DNA of 64,000 nucleotides from Candidatus Omnitrophica bacterium UBA6210 (lineage in GTDB: Bacteria > Omnitrophota > Gorgyraeia > Velamenicoccales > Velamenicoccaceae), in NCBI GenBank assembly GCA_002421805.1, contig DISM01000001.1, forward strand, positions 1 through 64,000. Reading direction: 5' to 3'. The position numbers were made by a program, and so were the translations under genes. The notes under the pieces were generated by a model that worked only from the letters and a program-made list of their open reading frames with translations, was not told the origin of the DNA and did not search any database. Shown here one piece after another: positions 1 to 8,443 of the stretch (position 1 is its first letter; every line of letters starts with the position of its first letter).

Positions 1-147
1 TACTAAAATACAAAAAACAATAACAGAAATCATACTCATATAAAATAAGAATATCTCCACCCCTGAAGCTTTTAGAAAAAAATCTTCCTTGGTAATATTG
101 GCAGGCCCACCGAATTCATCATACCATGCCCTACAAGGATTTTTCAT
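1..147 (-). CDS. Membrane protein, 5' part only (cut by window edge)
   Basis: Reading leftward from an ATG at 147 the frame stays open for 49 codons to base 1, so the gene continues outside the window. A GGAG Shine-Dalgarno lies 7 nt before the ATG. The first 30 residues are polar (starting MKNPCRAWYDEFGGP) and are followed by a strongly hydrophobic stretch (IFLFYMSMISVIVFCILV), which looks like a first transmembrane helix. Base composition is AT-rich like the next two genes, and all three point the same way. I do not recognise the family. Confidence in the gene rests on the ribosome site and the open frame only. Confidence 0.5.
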   Translation of the reverse strand, partial: MKNPCRAWYDEFGGPANITKEDFFLKASGVEIFLFYMSMISVIVFCILV

Positions 148-339
148 GGCCCTTCTCCTTTCCTGTCTCCTTCATAGCCGTTCCTGAATCACCAGTTAAA
201 AACATTAATCGATGTCTATATATTTATTCTCCTACGGGCTCGATACCACTGAAACATTTTAAGCCAGACTATAAAAGTCTCAGCGAAGTTTCGGCTCGGT
301 GCGTATTTCAAAGGATGATTGGTATCAAGCTTGCTATTC

Positions 340-972
340 TCAACGACCAACTAAAATCATTTTAAGAATAATCTTTGCTTGTTCCCTGAGAATCCTTTCT
401 GATTTCTGCAAAAATATAATTGTTCCTATTGAAAATAACCATAATACTGTTAAATACACCCAGGCTGATTCCCATGCAACAAAACGTTTACAATAGAATA
501 CAGGTATGGCGCCAAAAATAGGACTGATAGTAGAAGCAAGCGCTAGGCTTTTATTTATTGCTATAACAGCAAAACGACGCGTGCTAAAACTGCTTGTATA
601 TTCTATTTTTTCTGAATTTGCTCTATTAAAATAACGTACCCATATTGTCATAATTGCTTCTATTTCGGCCTCAGTCTTTTCTCTCAAGCCTTCTAGCGCG
701 GGGATCTCACTGGCAACACTCTTATGCATTTGATCTTTCGAATCGAATAATCTATCTTCGAGATAATATAGAAGTTGAGAAAAAACACTAATTAGATAGC
801 CAGAAGGCAAAACTAATAAAGCAAATATTGCACCCAAATTCTTCAGCGGTGTTGTGACTTCAGCAATATGCTCGGTAGCGAATTGGGGTTCGATAGAAAA
901 GCCAAAGATCCACAGAGAAACCATGATCAAAAAATATGATCCAACGACCCCGTATCTTTCAAACCAATTCAT
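340..972 (-). CDS. Hypothetical four-helix membrane protein
   Basis: A 210-residue protein with two N-terminal hydrophobic segments (about residues 9-27 and 42-66), a polar middle of about 65 residues that may be helical, and two more hydrophobic segments (about 133-158 and 168-188). The start has GAGG 6 nt upstream. It lies between the OLD-type nuclease gene upstream and a truncated membrane-protein gene downstream, all on the minus strand with gaps near 190 bp, so a shared accessory locus is plausible. I recognise no catalytic motif or named domain. Low GC and codon use differ from the rest of the window, which suggests transfer. Confidence 0.7.
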   Translation of the reverse strand: MNWFERYGVVGSYFLIMVSLWIFGFSIEPQFATEHIAEVTTPLKNLGAIFALLVLPSGYLISVFSQLLYYLEDRLFDSKDQMHKSVASEIPALEGLREKTEAEIEAIMTIWVRYFNRANSEKIEYTSSFSTRRFAVIAINKSLALASTISPIFGAIPVFYCKRFVAWESAWVYLTVLWLFSIGTIIFLQKSERILREQAKIILKMILVGR

Positions 973-1168
973 GACTTACCTCGACTGTCTGAAAACAATC
1001 CAAAAGAATCATCGAAAACAGTCGCAAATGCGGCACTATAATTATTTAAAGGGTTATTCCCAGTCTATTTAAATTTTATAAAGGGATAACCAGAAACGGA
1101 CCTATCTACCCTTTTGCAGCCTTAAAAGAAATAAGTTATCTGGAAACAACCTAAAAACCTCAATTTTG

Positions 1169-3046
1169 CTAATTCGCACGTCTTCCTATCTCTGTAAACC
1201 ATCTTTCGATATCTCTCTGGGAATCTCTCTGTGCAAGCAATGCATAAGTCATGTTTTTAACAATCACTTCACTTATTCTCTTTTTGCATCTACTTTTCTT
1301 GTCTCTCTTATGATTATCGTCTAAAGAATGCCATGGAATAGGTGATCCACTAGCCACATGAACAGCCTCAGCTATTAATGCAGGCACGTCATCATCATCA
1401 CCAAAATTAATATTGATCCCATATTCTGTATTGATTAAACTGGGACAAATATAATTCTCGATAGTCCTCTTGCCTGTCAAAGTTGCCCATGAACCATCGC
1501 CTCGGGCGTTTACTCTATCACAATACTGTTGATATTCAGGTTTGTCATTGTCGTAGATATGAATTTCCCTCTTGCCAAGACCTTTTAAATAATTACGATT
1601 AACCCATTCTTTTAAAGTGCTGCCCCCTAGAGGAAAAATAGCTATACGACAATCGTTCTTGAGATTTGGGAAATCAGGATCTTGCCGATGCAACATCTCG
1701 CTTATATTAAGTAGAAATAATACGTCACTCGGCCCTTCTACACATACCAAGACTTTAACTTCGTTAAGCTCTGGCAAAACACCAAGATCTCGAGTTATTT
1801 CAGTCAAGATATCATTTTTGTCTTCTTCGCCACATTTTACCACTATCCTGGATTGTTCTAATTCAACATGCCTTAACGAATCAACTGGTAATAAGCCTGC
1901 AAAACCTGGGACATGAGTGGTCAGTAAAACTTGACAACCTAACTGTTCAGATAACTCTTTAAACGCCTCAACCAACATTCTTTGATTATGCGGATGTTGC
2001 GATGTTTCAGGCTCTTCAATGGCATAAATTATCCCAGGAGCATTTTCTTCTTTTTGCCTTCTTTCAGCCTCTGCCCGGAAAAAGTTAATAAGAATCAATC
2101 TCCTCACTCCGCTCCCTCGCTTATTTATGGGAATCTGGTCTTGATCTCTCAGGGTCAATTTAAACAATCCATCCCATTTAGGCTCAGTCTTAAAATCAGG
2201 CATGAGTTTACTGGCCAAGCTGGGATTCATTTCTCGCAGCTTATCTAAAGTACGATTTGCAACATCTAGCGCACTTCTCTGAACTGCTTCTTTAATTTGT
2301 TCAATCTGTGACTGAACTGATTTGATAGCCTCAGAAACAGCTGCTTTCATAGGATCCTGAATTTCATCATCTTCATCACGACTTGGTCGATCAGATTGAA
2401 AAAGAGCGAACACGGGCATTTCTTCTGATAGCTTAGTCCAAATTTTCTTTACGTCACCCTCTGCTGTTTTTTTACCCGAATCGCCATCTAAGAGAATTTC
2501 TGTCTCACTAATTTTTAAATCGAGGAAGCTTCCCCATATCGCTTTACGAATTGAAGGATTATTATTAAGTTTGGCCTTCTTTCTGTCGATTTGAAGTTTT
2601 TCTAACCGCTGTTTTAATTCTTCTATTTTCAATAAAAGTAAATCATTTGCATCTTTTACCGTAGGATGCATAGCGACTGCTATAATTTTTTCCTTGATTT
2701 TCTGACCCTCACAATCAAAACATTTATGAATTTCTAAATCACCATCTCGGTTCAGAAGATATTCTTCCTTCAGACTTGTGGATGCTTTCACATCTAGCAC
2801 TAATGGTTCTGGAAAATTTGAAAAAATACAACCAATCCTAACTTCCTTTTTTGCGCCATAAACACACATATCTGGTTTTTCAAATTTAACTGAACCATTA
2901 TTGTTAAAGAAAATTTCTAATGCCTCAAGAATAGTAGACTTTCCGATATCATTTTTACCAACAAAAGCAGTTAAGGCTGATAACTCGATTTTGGTTTGCT
3001 CTTTATATCCCCTAAAATTTTCTAAAATTACTGCCTTTAGTTCCAT
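1169..3046 (-). CDS. OLD-family ATP-dependent endonuclease (AAA ATPase + TOPRIM)
   Basis: A 625-residue protein. The N-terminal ABC/SMC-type ATPase has a Walker A (GKNDIGKS, residues 30-37), a Walker B with EEPE (AIEEPETSQHP) and a switch histidine (TTHVPG). The C-terminal TOPRIM domain shows the acidic EGPSD (437-441) and DND (499-501) motifs. This layout is that of OLD nucleases, known from phage P2 Old and the GajA subunit of Gabija. An ATG 51 nt further upstream is in frame, but the one at 3046 has AAGGAGC just before it and begins directly with the conserved MELKAVILENFRGY, so I chose it. No UvrD-like helicase (GajB partner) is visible. A defence role is inferred from the family and the AT-rich setting. 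Confidence 0.85.
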   Translation of the reverse strand: MELKAVILENFRGYKEQTKIELSALTAFVGKNDIGKSTILEALEIFFNNNGSVKFEKPDMCVYGAKKEVRIGCIFSNFPEPLVLDVKASTSLKEEYLLNRDGDLEIHKCFDCEGQKIKEKIIAVAMHPTVKDANDLLLLKIEELKQRLEKLQIDRKKAKLNNNPSIRKAIWGSFLDLKISETEILLDGDSGKKTAEGDVKKIWTKLSEEMPVFALFQSDRPSRDEDDEIQDPMKAAVSEAIKSVQSQIEQIKEAVQRSALDVANRTLDKLREMNPSLASKLMPDFKTEPKWDGLFKLTLRDQDQIPINKRGSGVRRLILINFFRAEAERRQKEENAPGIIYAIEEPETSQHPHNQRMLVEAFKELSEQLGCQVLLTTHVPGFAGLLPVDSLRHVELEQSRIVVKCGEEDKNDILTEITRDLGVLPELNEVKVLVCVEGPSDVLFLLNISEMLHRQDPDFPNLKNDCRIAIFPLGGSTLKEWVNRNYLKGLGKREIHIYDNDKPEYQQYCDRVNARGDGSWATLTGKRTIENYICPSLINTEYGININFGDDDDVPALIAEAVHVASGSPIPWHSLDDNHKRDKKSRCKKRISEVIVKNMTYALLAQRDSQRDIERWFTEIGRRAN

Positions 3047-3128
3047 TGCTTGCTCCTTTTTCGCAAAAAACTCAAGACTCTTTTTACTTCCGCCCATCCA
3101 GGTTTAAACGAGCACAGGCGAGTGATTT

Positions 3129-3235
3129 GATTTCGCCTCCGGCGAAATCACCCCGCAGCCAGCGATGTAAATTTCACGAAGCACCTCTGGCGTTTGCGAG
3201 TGAAATTTACAAGCATCTTTGGCAAGGGGCCTTTC
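3129..3235. repeat. Structured intergenic repeat, copy 1 (TCC-triloop hairpin plus long variable stem)
   Basis: Most of the 305-bp gap 3047-3351. It starts with a perfect 9-bp hairpin with a TCC triloop (3129-3149), followed by ACCCCGCAGCC (3150-3160). An 11-bp perfect inverted repeat GTAAATTTCAC/GTGAAATTTAC (3167-3177 and 3200-3210) comes next, then GGCAAGGGGCC. The copy at 61620-61742 has the same blocks in the same order but different stem sequences that still pair perfectly. The rest of the gap is an intrinsic terminator. Confidence 0.7.
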
Positions 3236-3265
3236 TACACCCCCCTACAAATCCCGTCTTTCCCG

Positions 3266-3302
3266 AAAAAAATCCCCAACGATTTTTCGTTGAGGATTTT
3301 TT
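3266..3302 (-). terminator. Intrinsic terminator of nrdJ
   Basis: A long AT-flanked hairpin with stem AATCCyCAACGA / TCGTTGAGGATT and T/A runs on both sides. On the minus strand it lies 50 nt past the nrdJ stop. The symmetrical runs mean it could work in both directions. Confidence 0.8.
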
Positions 3303-3351
3303 GTTGCCGAATGTTGCGGTGTCTAACCTATGATGTCATGAACCTCGACCC

Positions 3352-5658
3352 TCAACACTTCGTGTATCCGCACGCAGAACACTTGACACAACCTTCTTCG
3401 TGCCGCACAACGCCGCCGCAATCGGGGCAGACGCCGACGATGTTGCCGGTGATATGGCGCTCAAGCTGTTCCTCGCTCTTGGAAACCTGGCTGTAGAGCT
3501 CTTCGCTCATCTGGTCGACCGCGGCAGCAACCTTGGCTTCGACCTTGGTCTCGATCTTGTCGTTCACCAGCCTTCTTTCGATGACGCGGGCAATGGCGTC
3601 CGCGCATGAAAAGATGCGGCAGCCCTTTTCCCACGATGGGGACGGGCAGCGGATGGAGCGGAGCTGTTCGATGATGACCTTGACGTCAACGCTGGAACGC
3701 AGCGCCAAAGACACCAAGCGACCGATGGCTTCCAGCTGGGAAGCCGCGCATCCGCCTGCCTTACCCATCGACATAAAGACTTCGAACGGACGGCTGTTCT
3801 CGTCCGTATTGATCGTGACATACAGGTTGCCACAGCCTGTGGATACCTTGGTCGTCGTGCCCATGACGACTTCGGGCCTGGGCCTGGGGCCTATTTTGCC
3901 TTCGGCGACCTTGCCTTCCTTCTTCGCCGTATCTTTCGTGCCGACGCTCAAGACCTGCTCGCTGCGGCTGTTATCGCGATAGATGGTCAGACCCTTGCAG
4001 CCCATTTCGTAGGCGAGCATATAGGCATGGCGCACGTCGTCGATCGACGCGTCTTCGTGGAAGTTGATGGTCTTGGAAACGGCGTTGTCCGTGTATTTCT
4101 GGAAGATGGCCTGCATCTTGATGTGCCATTCGGGCGTGATATCGTGGGACGTCACGAACGCGCGGCGGACCTCGGCCGGGACCTCTTTCATCTCCTGGAC
4201 AGAGCCTTTCTCGGCGATCTTCTCCATGAGCTTGCGCGTGTAAAGCCCCTTCTCCTCCATCACTTCCCTGAACGCGGGCTCGACCTCCATCATCTTGTCG
4301 TTGTCCAGGACGTTGGCGCGCTGGTAACAGAGCGCGAACATCGGCTCGATGCCGGACGAGCACGGCCCGGCGATGATCGAGATCGTGCCTGTGGGCGCGA
4401 TGGTGGTGAGCGTCGCGTTGCGCAGGCGCAGGTTGCTCGCCTCAAAAATACTGCCCTTATACGCCGGGAAGGTGCCGCGGGCGCGCGCCAGGTCCAAAGA
4501 CTCCTTGCGGGCCTCGGCCTGGATGAAAGACATGACCTTTTCAGCCAGGGCGATCGCCTCCTCGGAATCATACGGGACCATCATCTTGGCCAGGGCGCTC
4601 GACCAGCCCATGATCCCTAAGCCGATCTTGCGGGTCTGCTTGGTCATCTTGTCGATCTGGGGAAGCGGATACTTGTTGACGTCGATGACATTGTCCAGGA
4701 AGTGGACGGAAAGATGGACGATCTCTTTGAGCCTGTCCCAATCGATCTCGAGCTTGCCGTCTGCCTTCTTCAGGAGCGCGTAAAGATTGATGGAGCCGAG
4801 GTTGCAGCTCTCGAACGGCAGGAGCGGCTGTTCGCCGCAGGGGTTGGTCGATTCTATCTTGCCTAATTGCGGAGTGGGATTGTTGTTGTTGATGCGGTCG
4901 ATAAAGATGATGCCGGGTTCGCCGTTCTTGTGGGCCATCTTGACCATGAGCTCGAAGACCTCTTTGGCCTTGAGCCGATGGACGGCCTTGTGCGTGTTGG
5001 GGTCGATCAGGTCGTATTCTTCGTCTTTCGTGACCTTGCGCATGAAATCTTCGGTCACGGCGACGGAGATGTTGAAATTATTGATCTCCTTGTCGTTTTC
5101 CTTGCAGACGATGAAATCCATGATGTCCGGATGGTCCACGCGCAGGATGCCCATGTTGGCGCCGCGCCTGGTGCCGCCCTGCTTGACCGCCTGGGTGGCG
5201 GCATCAAAGACTTTCATGAAAGAAACGGGGCCTGAGGCAATGCCGCCCGTGGAACGGACGGTCGAAGAACGCGCCCGCAGGCGCGAAAAAGAAAATCCCG
5301 TGCCGCCGCCCGACTTGTGGATGAGCGCGGTGAACTTGATGGAATCGAAAATGCTGTCCATCGAGTCTTCGATAGGCAGGACAAAACAGGCGGAGAGCTG
5401 GGAAAGGTCGCGGCCCGCGTTCATCAGGGTCGGGGAGTTCGGCATGAACTCCAGGTTTTCCATCATCTCGAAAAATTTGTGTTCCAGGGCGGCGACATCG
5501 TCCTCGGTCTTGCGGTAGAGGCGGTCGGCGGCCGCGATCGCCTTGGCCACGCGGGTGAACATCTCCTGGGGGGTCTCAACGACCTTGCCGTTTTCGTCTT
5601 TTTTAAGGTATCGTTTTTCGAGGACTTTGAGAGAATTATCGGAAAGCTTTAGCGCCAT
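3352..5658 (-). CDS. nrdJ: Adenosylcobalamin-dependent (class II) ribonucleotide reductase
   Basis: A 768-residue enzyme that reduces ribonucleotides to deoxyribonucleotides using a B12-generated thiyl radical. Visible: the family's MPNSPTLMNAG and LSACFVLP (Cys91, redox partner), TGGIASGPVSFM, GGTRRGA, the active-site loop NPCGEQ (Asn272, Cys274, Glu276) with ESCNLGSINL, and the APTGTIS motif. The last 25 residues form a zinc-ribbon-like CPDCGG...CSACGYTKC tail, typical of the bacterial B12 enzyme and thought to recycle the active-site disulfide. The start has GGAG 9 nt upstream. No class I or III reductase is in the window. Regulation: two NrdR boxes lie upstream of the promoter, and nrdR itself is at 35217-35678. 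Confidence 0.96.
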   Translation of the reverse strand: MALKLSDNSLKVLEKRYLKKDENGKVVETPQEMFTRVAKAIAAADRLYRKTEDDVAALEHKFFEMMENLEFMPNSPTLMNAGRDLSQLSACFVLPIEDSMDSIFDSIKFTALIHKSGGGTGFSFSRLRARSSTVRSTGGIASGPVSFMKVFDAATQAVKQGGTRRGANMGILRVDHPDIMDFIVCKENDKEINNFNISVAVTEDFMRKVTKDEEYDLIDPNTHKAVHRLKAKEVFELMVKMAHKNGEPGIIFIDRINNNNPTPQLGKIESTNPCGEQPLLPFESCNLGSINLYALLKKADGKLEIDWDRLKEIVHLSVHFLDNVIDVNKYPLPQIDKMTKQTRKIGLGIMGWSSALAKMMVPYDSEEAIALAEKVMSFIQAEARKESLDLARARGTFPAYKGSIFEASNLRLRNATLTTIAPTGTISIIAGPCSSGIEPMFALCYQRANVLDNDKMMEVEPAFREVMEEKGLYTRKLMEKIAEKGSVQEMKEVPAEVRRAFVTSHDITPEWHIKMQAIFQKYTDNAVSKTINFHEDASIDDVRHAYMLAYEMGCKGLTIYRDNSRSEQVLSVGTKDTAKKEGKVAEGKIGPRPRPEVVMGTTTKVSTGCGNLYVTINTDENSRPFEVFMSMGKAGGCAASQLEAIGRLVSLALRSSVDVKVIIEQLRSIRCPSPSWEKGCRIFSCADAIARVIERRLVNDKIETKVEAKVAAAVDQMSEELYSQVSKSEEQLERHITGNIVGVCPDCGGVVRHEEGCVKCSACGYTKC

Positions 5659-5764
5659 GAGTCGTCTCTCCTTTCGCTGCGGACGGCAGGATGAAATGGG
5701 TTGGAAATCTATCTTTTAAATCCCTCTAGCCGGTTTATTTTATTCTTTTGAAAAGCGCTTTTCC

Positions 5765-5793
5765 AGATTACCGCTGCTTAAGAGCTTTGTCAA
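5765..5793 (-). promoter_or_regulatory. nrdJ promoter
   Basis: On the minus strand TTGACA (-35, 5788-5793), a 17-bp spacer and TAATCT (-10, 5765-5770). The -35 is perfect and the -10 is weak, a common pattern for regulated promoters. The leader to the nrdJ start would be about 100 nt. Confidence 0.6.
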
Positions 5794-5799
5794 TAGAAA

Positions 5800-5846
5800 A
5801 TACCATATATTGGTATTTTTCATTCCGATACCACAATATTTTGATG
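5800..5846 (-). promoter_or_regulatory. Tandem NrdR boxes upstream of nrdJ
   Basis: Two imperfect palindromes, ATACCATATATTGGTA (5800-5815) and CCACAATATTTTGATG (5831-5846), match the NrdR-box core CwATATATwG at 9 of 10 and 9 of 10 positions. Their centres are exactly 31 bp apart, the three-turn spacing known for NrdR box pairs. They lie just upstream of the -35 of nrdJ. The regulator gene is present in this window. Confidence 0.75.
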
Positions 5847-5917
5847 TCTTGGAGGATACCCTCCCCTCGCGTTTTGCAGCTCTCGACGGTGGATACGGTT
5901 GTTTTGGAAGGAAAAAA

Positions 5918-6004
5918 TTACCCCAAATTCGGCTTGCGGCCGTGGTTAGCTTTTTTTGAACGCCAATTCAACTTGCCAAGTCTTTTACGTCTGCCTTTAC
6001 CCAT
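5918..6004 (-). CDS. 28-residue basic peptide, bTHX-like ribosomal protein candidate
   Basis: A short gene with an ATG at 6004 preceded by GGGAG at 6 nt and a strong promoter about 60 bp upstream. The product starts MGKGRRKRLGKLNWRS and contains about 11 Lys/Arg and no acidic residue. Small-subunit protein bTHX of Thermus and relatives starts MGKGDRRTRRGKIWRG and is 26-31 residues long, so the opening MGKG, the basic cluster, GK(I/L) and WR line up. The second half does not clearly align. The likely role is a ribosome-bound stabilising peptide; another small RNA-binding protein is possible. It sits between the SpeE-like gene and nrdJ with its own promoter. Confidence 0.6.
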   Translation of the reverse strand: MGKGRRKRLGKLNWRSKKANHGRKPNLG

Positions 6005-6066
6005 GATTTTCTCCCGGATCTTCCTGCCTTGAAAAATTTTGCTTCGTCCTTTAAATTGTGTTCTTC

Positions 6067-6094
6067 ATTCTACAACTAAAAATTGTTTTGTCAA
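6067..6094 (-). promoter_or_regulatory. Promoter of the bTHX-like gene
   Basis: Minus-strand TTGACA (6089-6094), a 16-bp spacer and TAGAAT (6067-6072), giving a leader of about 55 nt before the ATG at 6004. Its near-consensus quality supports the tiny gene being real and well expressed. Confidence 0.65.
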
Positions 6095-6163
6095 CCGTGC
6101 AAATCTGTTTTTTTAAAATGAAACGAACAAGACATCTTTGCCTGTCTCGTCAAGACGCAAAGA

Positions 6164-8443
6164 TTGCCAAACATGCAGACGGTTGTTATCATAAGAGGTA
6201 TGCAGAGCCGCCTTTTTTCTTTCGCCATCCTTCTGCGCGGGGCCATCGCGGTGGTCGCCCAGGCGCTTCTGGTGCGCGAACTCCTTGTCGTCTTCTACGG
6301 CAACGAGCTGACCTTCGGCATCATCCTGAGCGCATGGCTGGTCTGCGGCGCTTTGGGAAGCATGGCGGCGGCTTACCTTTATCAGCGCGCGAGCGCGCCT
6401 GCGGCCCTCTTCGGCACGCTGCAGCTTCTCTCCGGGGTGTGGCTGGCCGCGGCCGTCATCCTTGTGCGTTCCTCGAAAACCATTCTATCCGTGCCGTTCG
6501 GCGAAGTCTTGAGCCTGGGGCAGATCGTCCTTATCACGTTTGCCGCGCTTTCCGTCTCGTCTTTTTGCGACGGCGCGATGTTCAGCGTGGCGTTCCGCAA
6601 CGTCAGGTCCGTCGGCCGCGTCTATGCGCTGGAGTGCGCCGGCGCGCTCGTTAGCGGCGGGCTGTTCAGCTTTGTCTTGATCAGGGTATTCACCAGCCTC
6701 CAGATCGCCTTTTTCGTCTGGGCGGCTGCCGCGGCCGTCGCCTTCGGGCTGTTTTTGGGCGCGCAAAAAAAGGGATTGGCCGTCCTGTCGTTCCTCATCT
6801 TGTGTTACGGCGTGACAGGTCTGATCTATGCCGGCGGGCTGCAGGACAAAACGCTTGAGCTCCAATGGCAGGGACAACGCCTCACCGCCTATGAAAACTC
6901 CGTCTACGGCAATATCGCCGTCATCCAGAAAGAAGAACAGCGCACGGTCTACTACGACGGCCTGCCTTTGGTCAACGTCCCTGCGCCCGAGGATTATTTC
7001 ACGCAGGATTTCATCCACCTGCCCATGCTCGCCGCGGGCCGCGCGGCCTCCGTCCTCTTTTTAGGCAACGCCGCGGGCGGATTGCTCGCAGAAGCCGAAA
7101 AATATCCCCTCAAGAAGATCGTCTATGCGGAAACGGACCCCCTGCTGATCGGCGTGCTTCGCTCTCTGAACACTGAACCCGTCACGAGCGAACTTGCCGA
7201 CAAACGCCTGACGCTCGAGCTGCTTGACGGCCGCAATTACCTGAGAAAAAAACAGGACACATTCGACGTCATCTTTGTCAACACAGGCCTCCCCACCTCA
7301 TTGTCCGTCAACCGCTATGCCACAAAAGAATTTTTCAGCGAGATTGAGGGCCATCTCGACGCCAACGGCATGGCCGTATTCAAAACCTGGGGCTCATTGT
7401 CCGCCTTGAGCCGGGAACTGGCCGCGATCAATGCGTCGCTTTTGGCCACGGCAAGGGACGTCTTCGATCATGTCTTTGTCATCCCGGGCGACGGCTACAA
7501 TATCTTTATCGCCTCAAAAAAACCCGTCATCCCCGATCCCCAACGGATGGCCGGACGGATGCGGCAACTCGGCATTTCCGCCAGCCTCCTGGAACCCGCT
7601 TACCTGGCCCTGCGGCTCGACCCGGCCTACCGGACGTGGTTCGGACAGGCGATCGCCGACGCCCGCAAAAACGCCTGCGTCAATACCGACCTGCGGCCCT
7701 GCGGCCTCTACGACGGCCTGGCGCTCTACTACGCGCAATTCACAAAAAAGCTGCCGCGGGTCTTCGGCGGTTTCCGGCACGTAACGCCTGAAGTGACGTT
7801 CCTTGCGGCCATCCTCTTTTTGTTCGCCTGGTCCATAGGAGCAAAAAAGCCGCGCAGGCGCGGCTCTCTGTTGGGATTCACGGTCTTCTCGAGCGGATTT
7901 TTCGCGATGGGCGTCCAGGTGAGCGTCATCTTCCTTTTCCAGAGCTTCCTGGGATATATCTTCCAGTGGCTGGCGGTCCTGACCGCCTCTTTCATGGCCG
8001 GCGCGTCTCTGGGGGCGCTCTATTGGCTACGCAACAAAGAAAAACTCCTCTCGTTCGGCCGCCTGGCCCTTGTCGAGTGCGCAACGACAACACTCGTCGT
8101 ATCGCTCGCCTTTTTTGTCATTCGCGCCATCGAATACCGGCTTGGCCTCCCCGCCGGAGGCGCCGCGCTCTTCGGACTTATCAGCGCCTGCGCAGGCCTT
8201 CTGGTCGGCATCGAACTGCCCATGGTCCATGAACTCCTCTGCCGCCTCCCGCAAGGGTCGGACCAGAGGCCCGGCCGCGCCGCCGGATGGATCTACGGCC
8301 TGGATCTCGCAGGCGCCTGCATGGGCGCCCTTGCCGCGCCGCTTCTCTTTATCCCTGCCTGCGGCATCGGCCTGACACTGCTGTTATTATGGGTGATCAA
8401 GGTGATGAACGGCTGGATCGTGCTTGCTGCAGACAAAAATTAG
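6164..8443 (+). CDS. Membrane-embedded spermidine-synthase-like methyltransferase-fold protein
   Basis: About 750 residues in three parts: an N-terminal bundle of about six membrane helices (to about residue 220), a soluble SpeE-like Rossmann domain (about 235-440: LFLGNAAGG nucleotide loop, YAETDP acidic ribose contact, DGRNYL, NRYATKEFF), and a C-terminal bundle of about six helices (about 545-750). Similar fused proteins are often annotated spermidine synthase. Where true aminopropyltransferases have a D-x-x-DP catalytic motif this one reads VNTGLP, so polyamine synthesis is doubtful. The start is uncertain: TTG 6164, ATG 6173 or ATG 6200, none with a well-spaced ribosome site. It ends convergently with DUF502, overlapping by 4 nt. 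Confidence 0.8.
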   Translation: MPNMQTVVIIRGMQSRLFSFAILLRGAIAVVAQALLVRELLVVFYGNELTFGIILSAWLVCGALGSMAAAYLYQRASAPAALFGTLQLLSGVWLAAAVILVRSSKTILSVPFGEVLSLGQIVLITFAALSVSSFCDGAMFSVAFRNVRSVGRVYALECAGALVSGGLFSFVLIRVFTSLQIAFFVWAAAAAVAFGLFLGAQKKGLAVLSFLILCYGVTGLIYAGGLQDKTLELQWQGQRLTAYENSVYGNIAVIQKEEQRTVYYDGLPLVNVPAPEDYFTQDFIHLPMLAAGRAASVLFLGNAAGGLLAEAEKYPLKKIVYAETDPLLIGVLRSLNTEPVTSELADKRLTLELLDGRNYLRKKQDTFDVIFVNTGLPTSLSVNRYATKEFFSEIEGHLDANGMAVFKTWGSLSALSRELAAINASLLATARDVFDHVFVIPGDGYNIFIASKKPVIPDPQRMAGRMRQLGISASLLEPAYLALRLDPAYRTWFGQAIADARKNACVNTDLRPCGLYDGLALYYAQFTKKLPRVFGGFRHVTPEVTFLAAILFLFAWSIGAKKPRRRGSLLGFTVFSSGFFAMGVQVSVIFLFQSFLGYIFQWLAVLTASFMAGASLGALYWLRNKEKLLSFGRLALVECATTTLVVSLAFFVIRAIEYRLGLPAGGAALFGLISACAGLLVGIELPMVHELLCRLPQGSDQRPGRAAGWIYGLDLAGACMGALAAPLLFIPACGIGLTLLLLWVIKVMNGWIVLAADKN

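Noticed and set aside
126..365. 79-codon plus-strand frame in the left AT-rich region
   Set aside because: No ribosome site, no recognisable protein, and it overlaps the better-supported minus-strand partial gene at 1-147.
1169..3046. Complete Gabija system (GajA-GajB)
   Set aside because: The nuclease fits OLD/GajA, but no UvrD-like GajB helicase is encoded on either side within the window.
3129..3235. Integron attC site or CRISPR repeat
   Set aside because: No RYYYAAC/GTTRRRY core pair, no regular spacing of repeats and no integrase or cas gene nearby.
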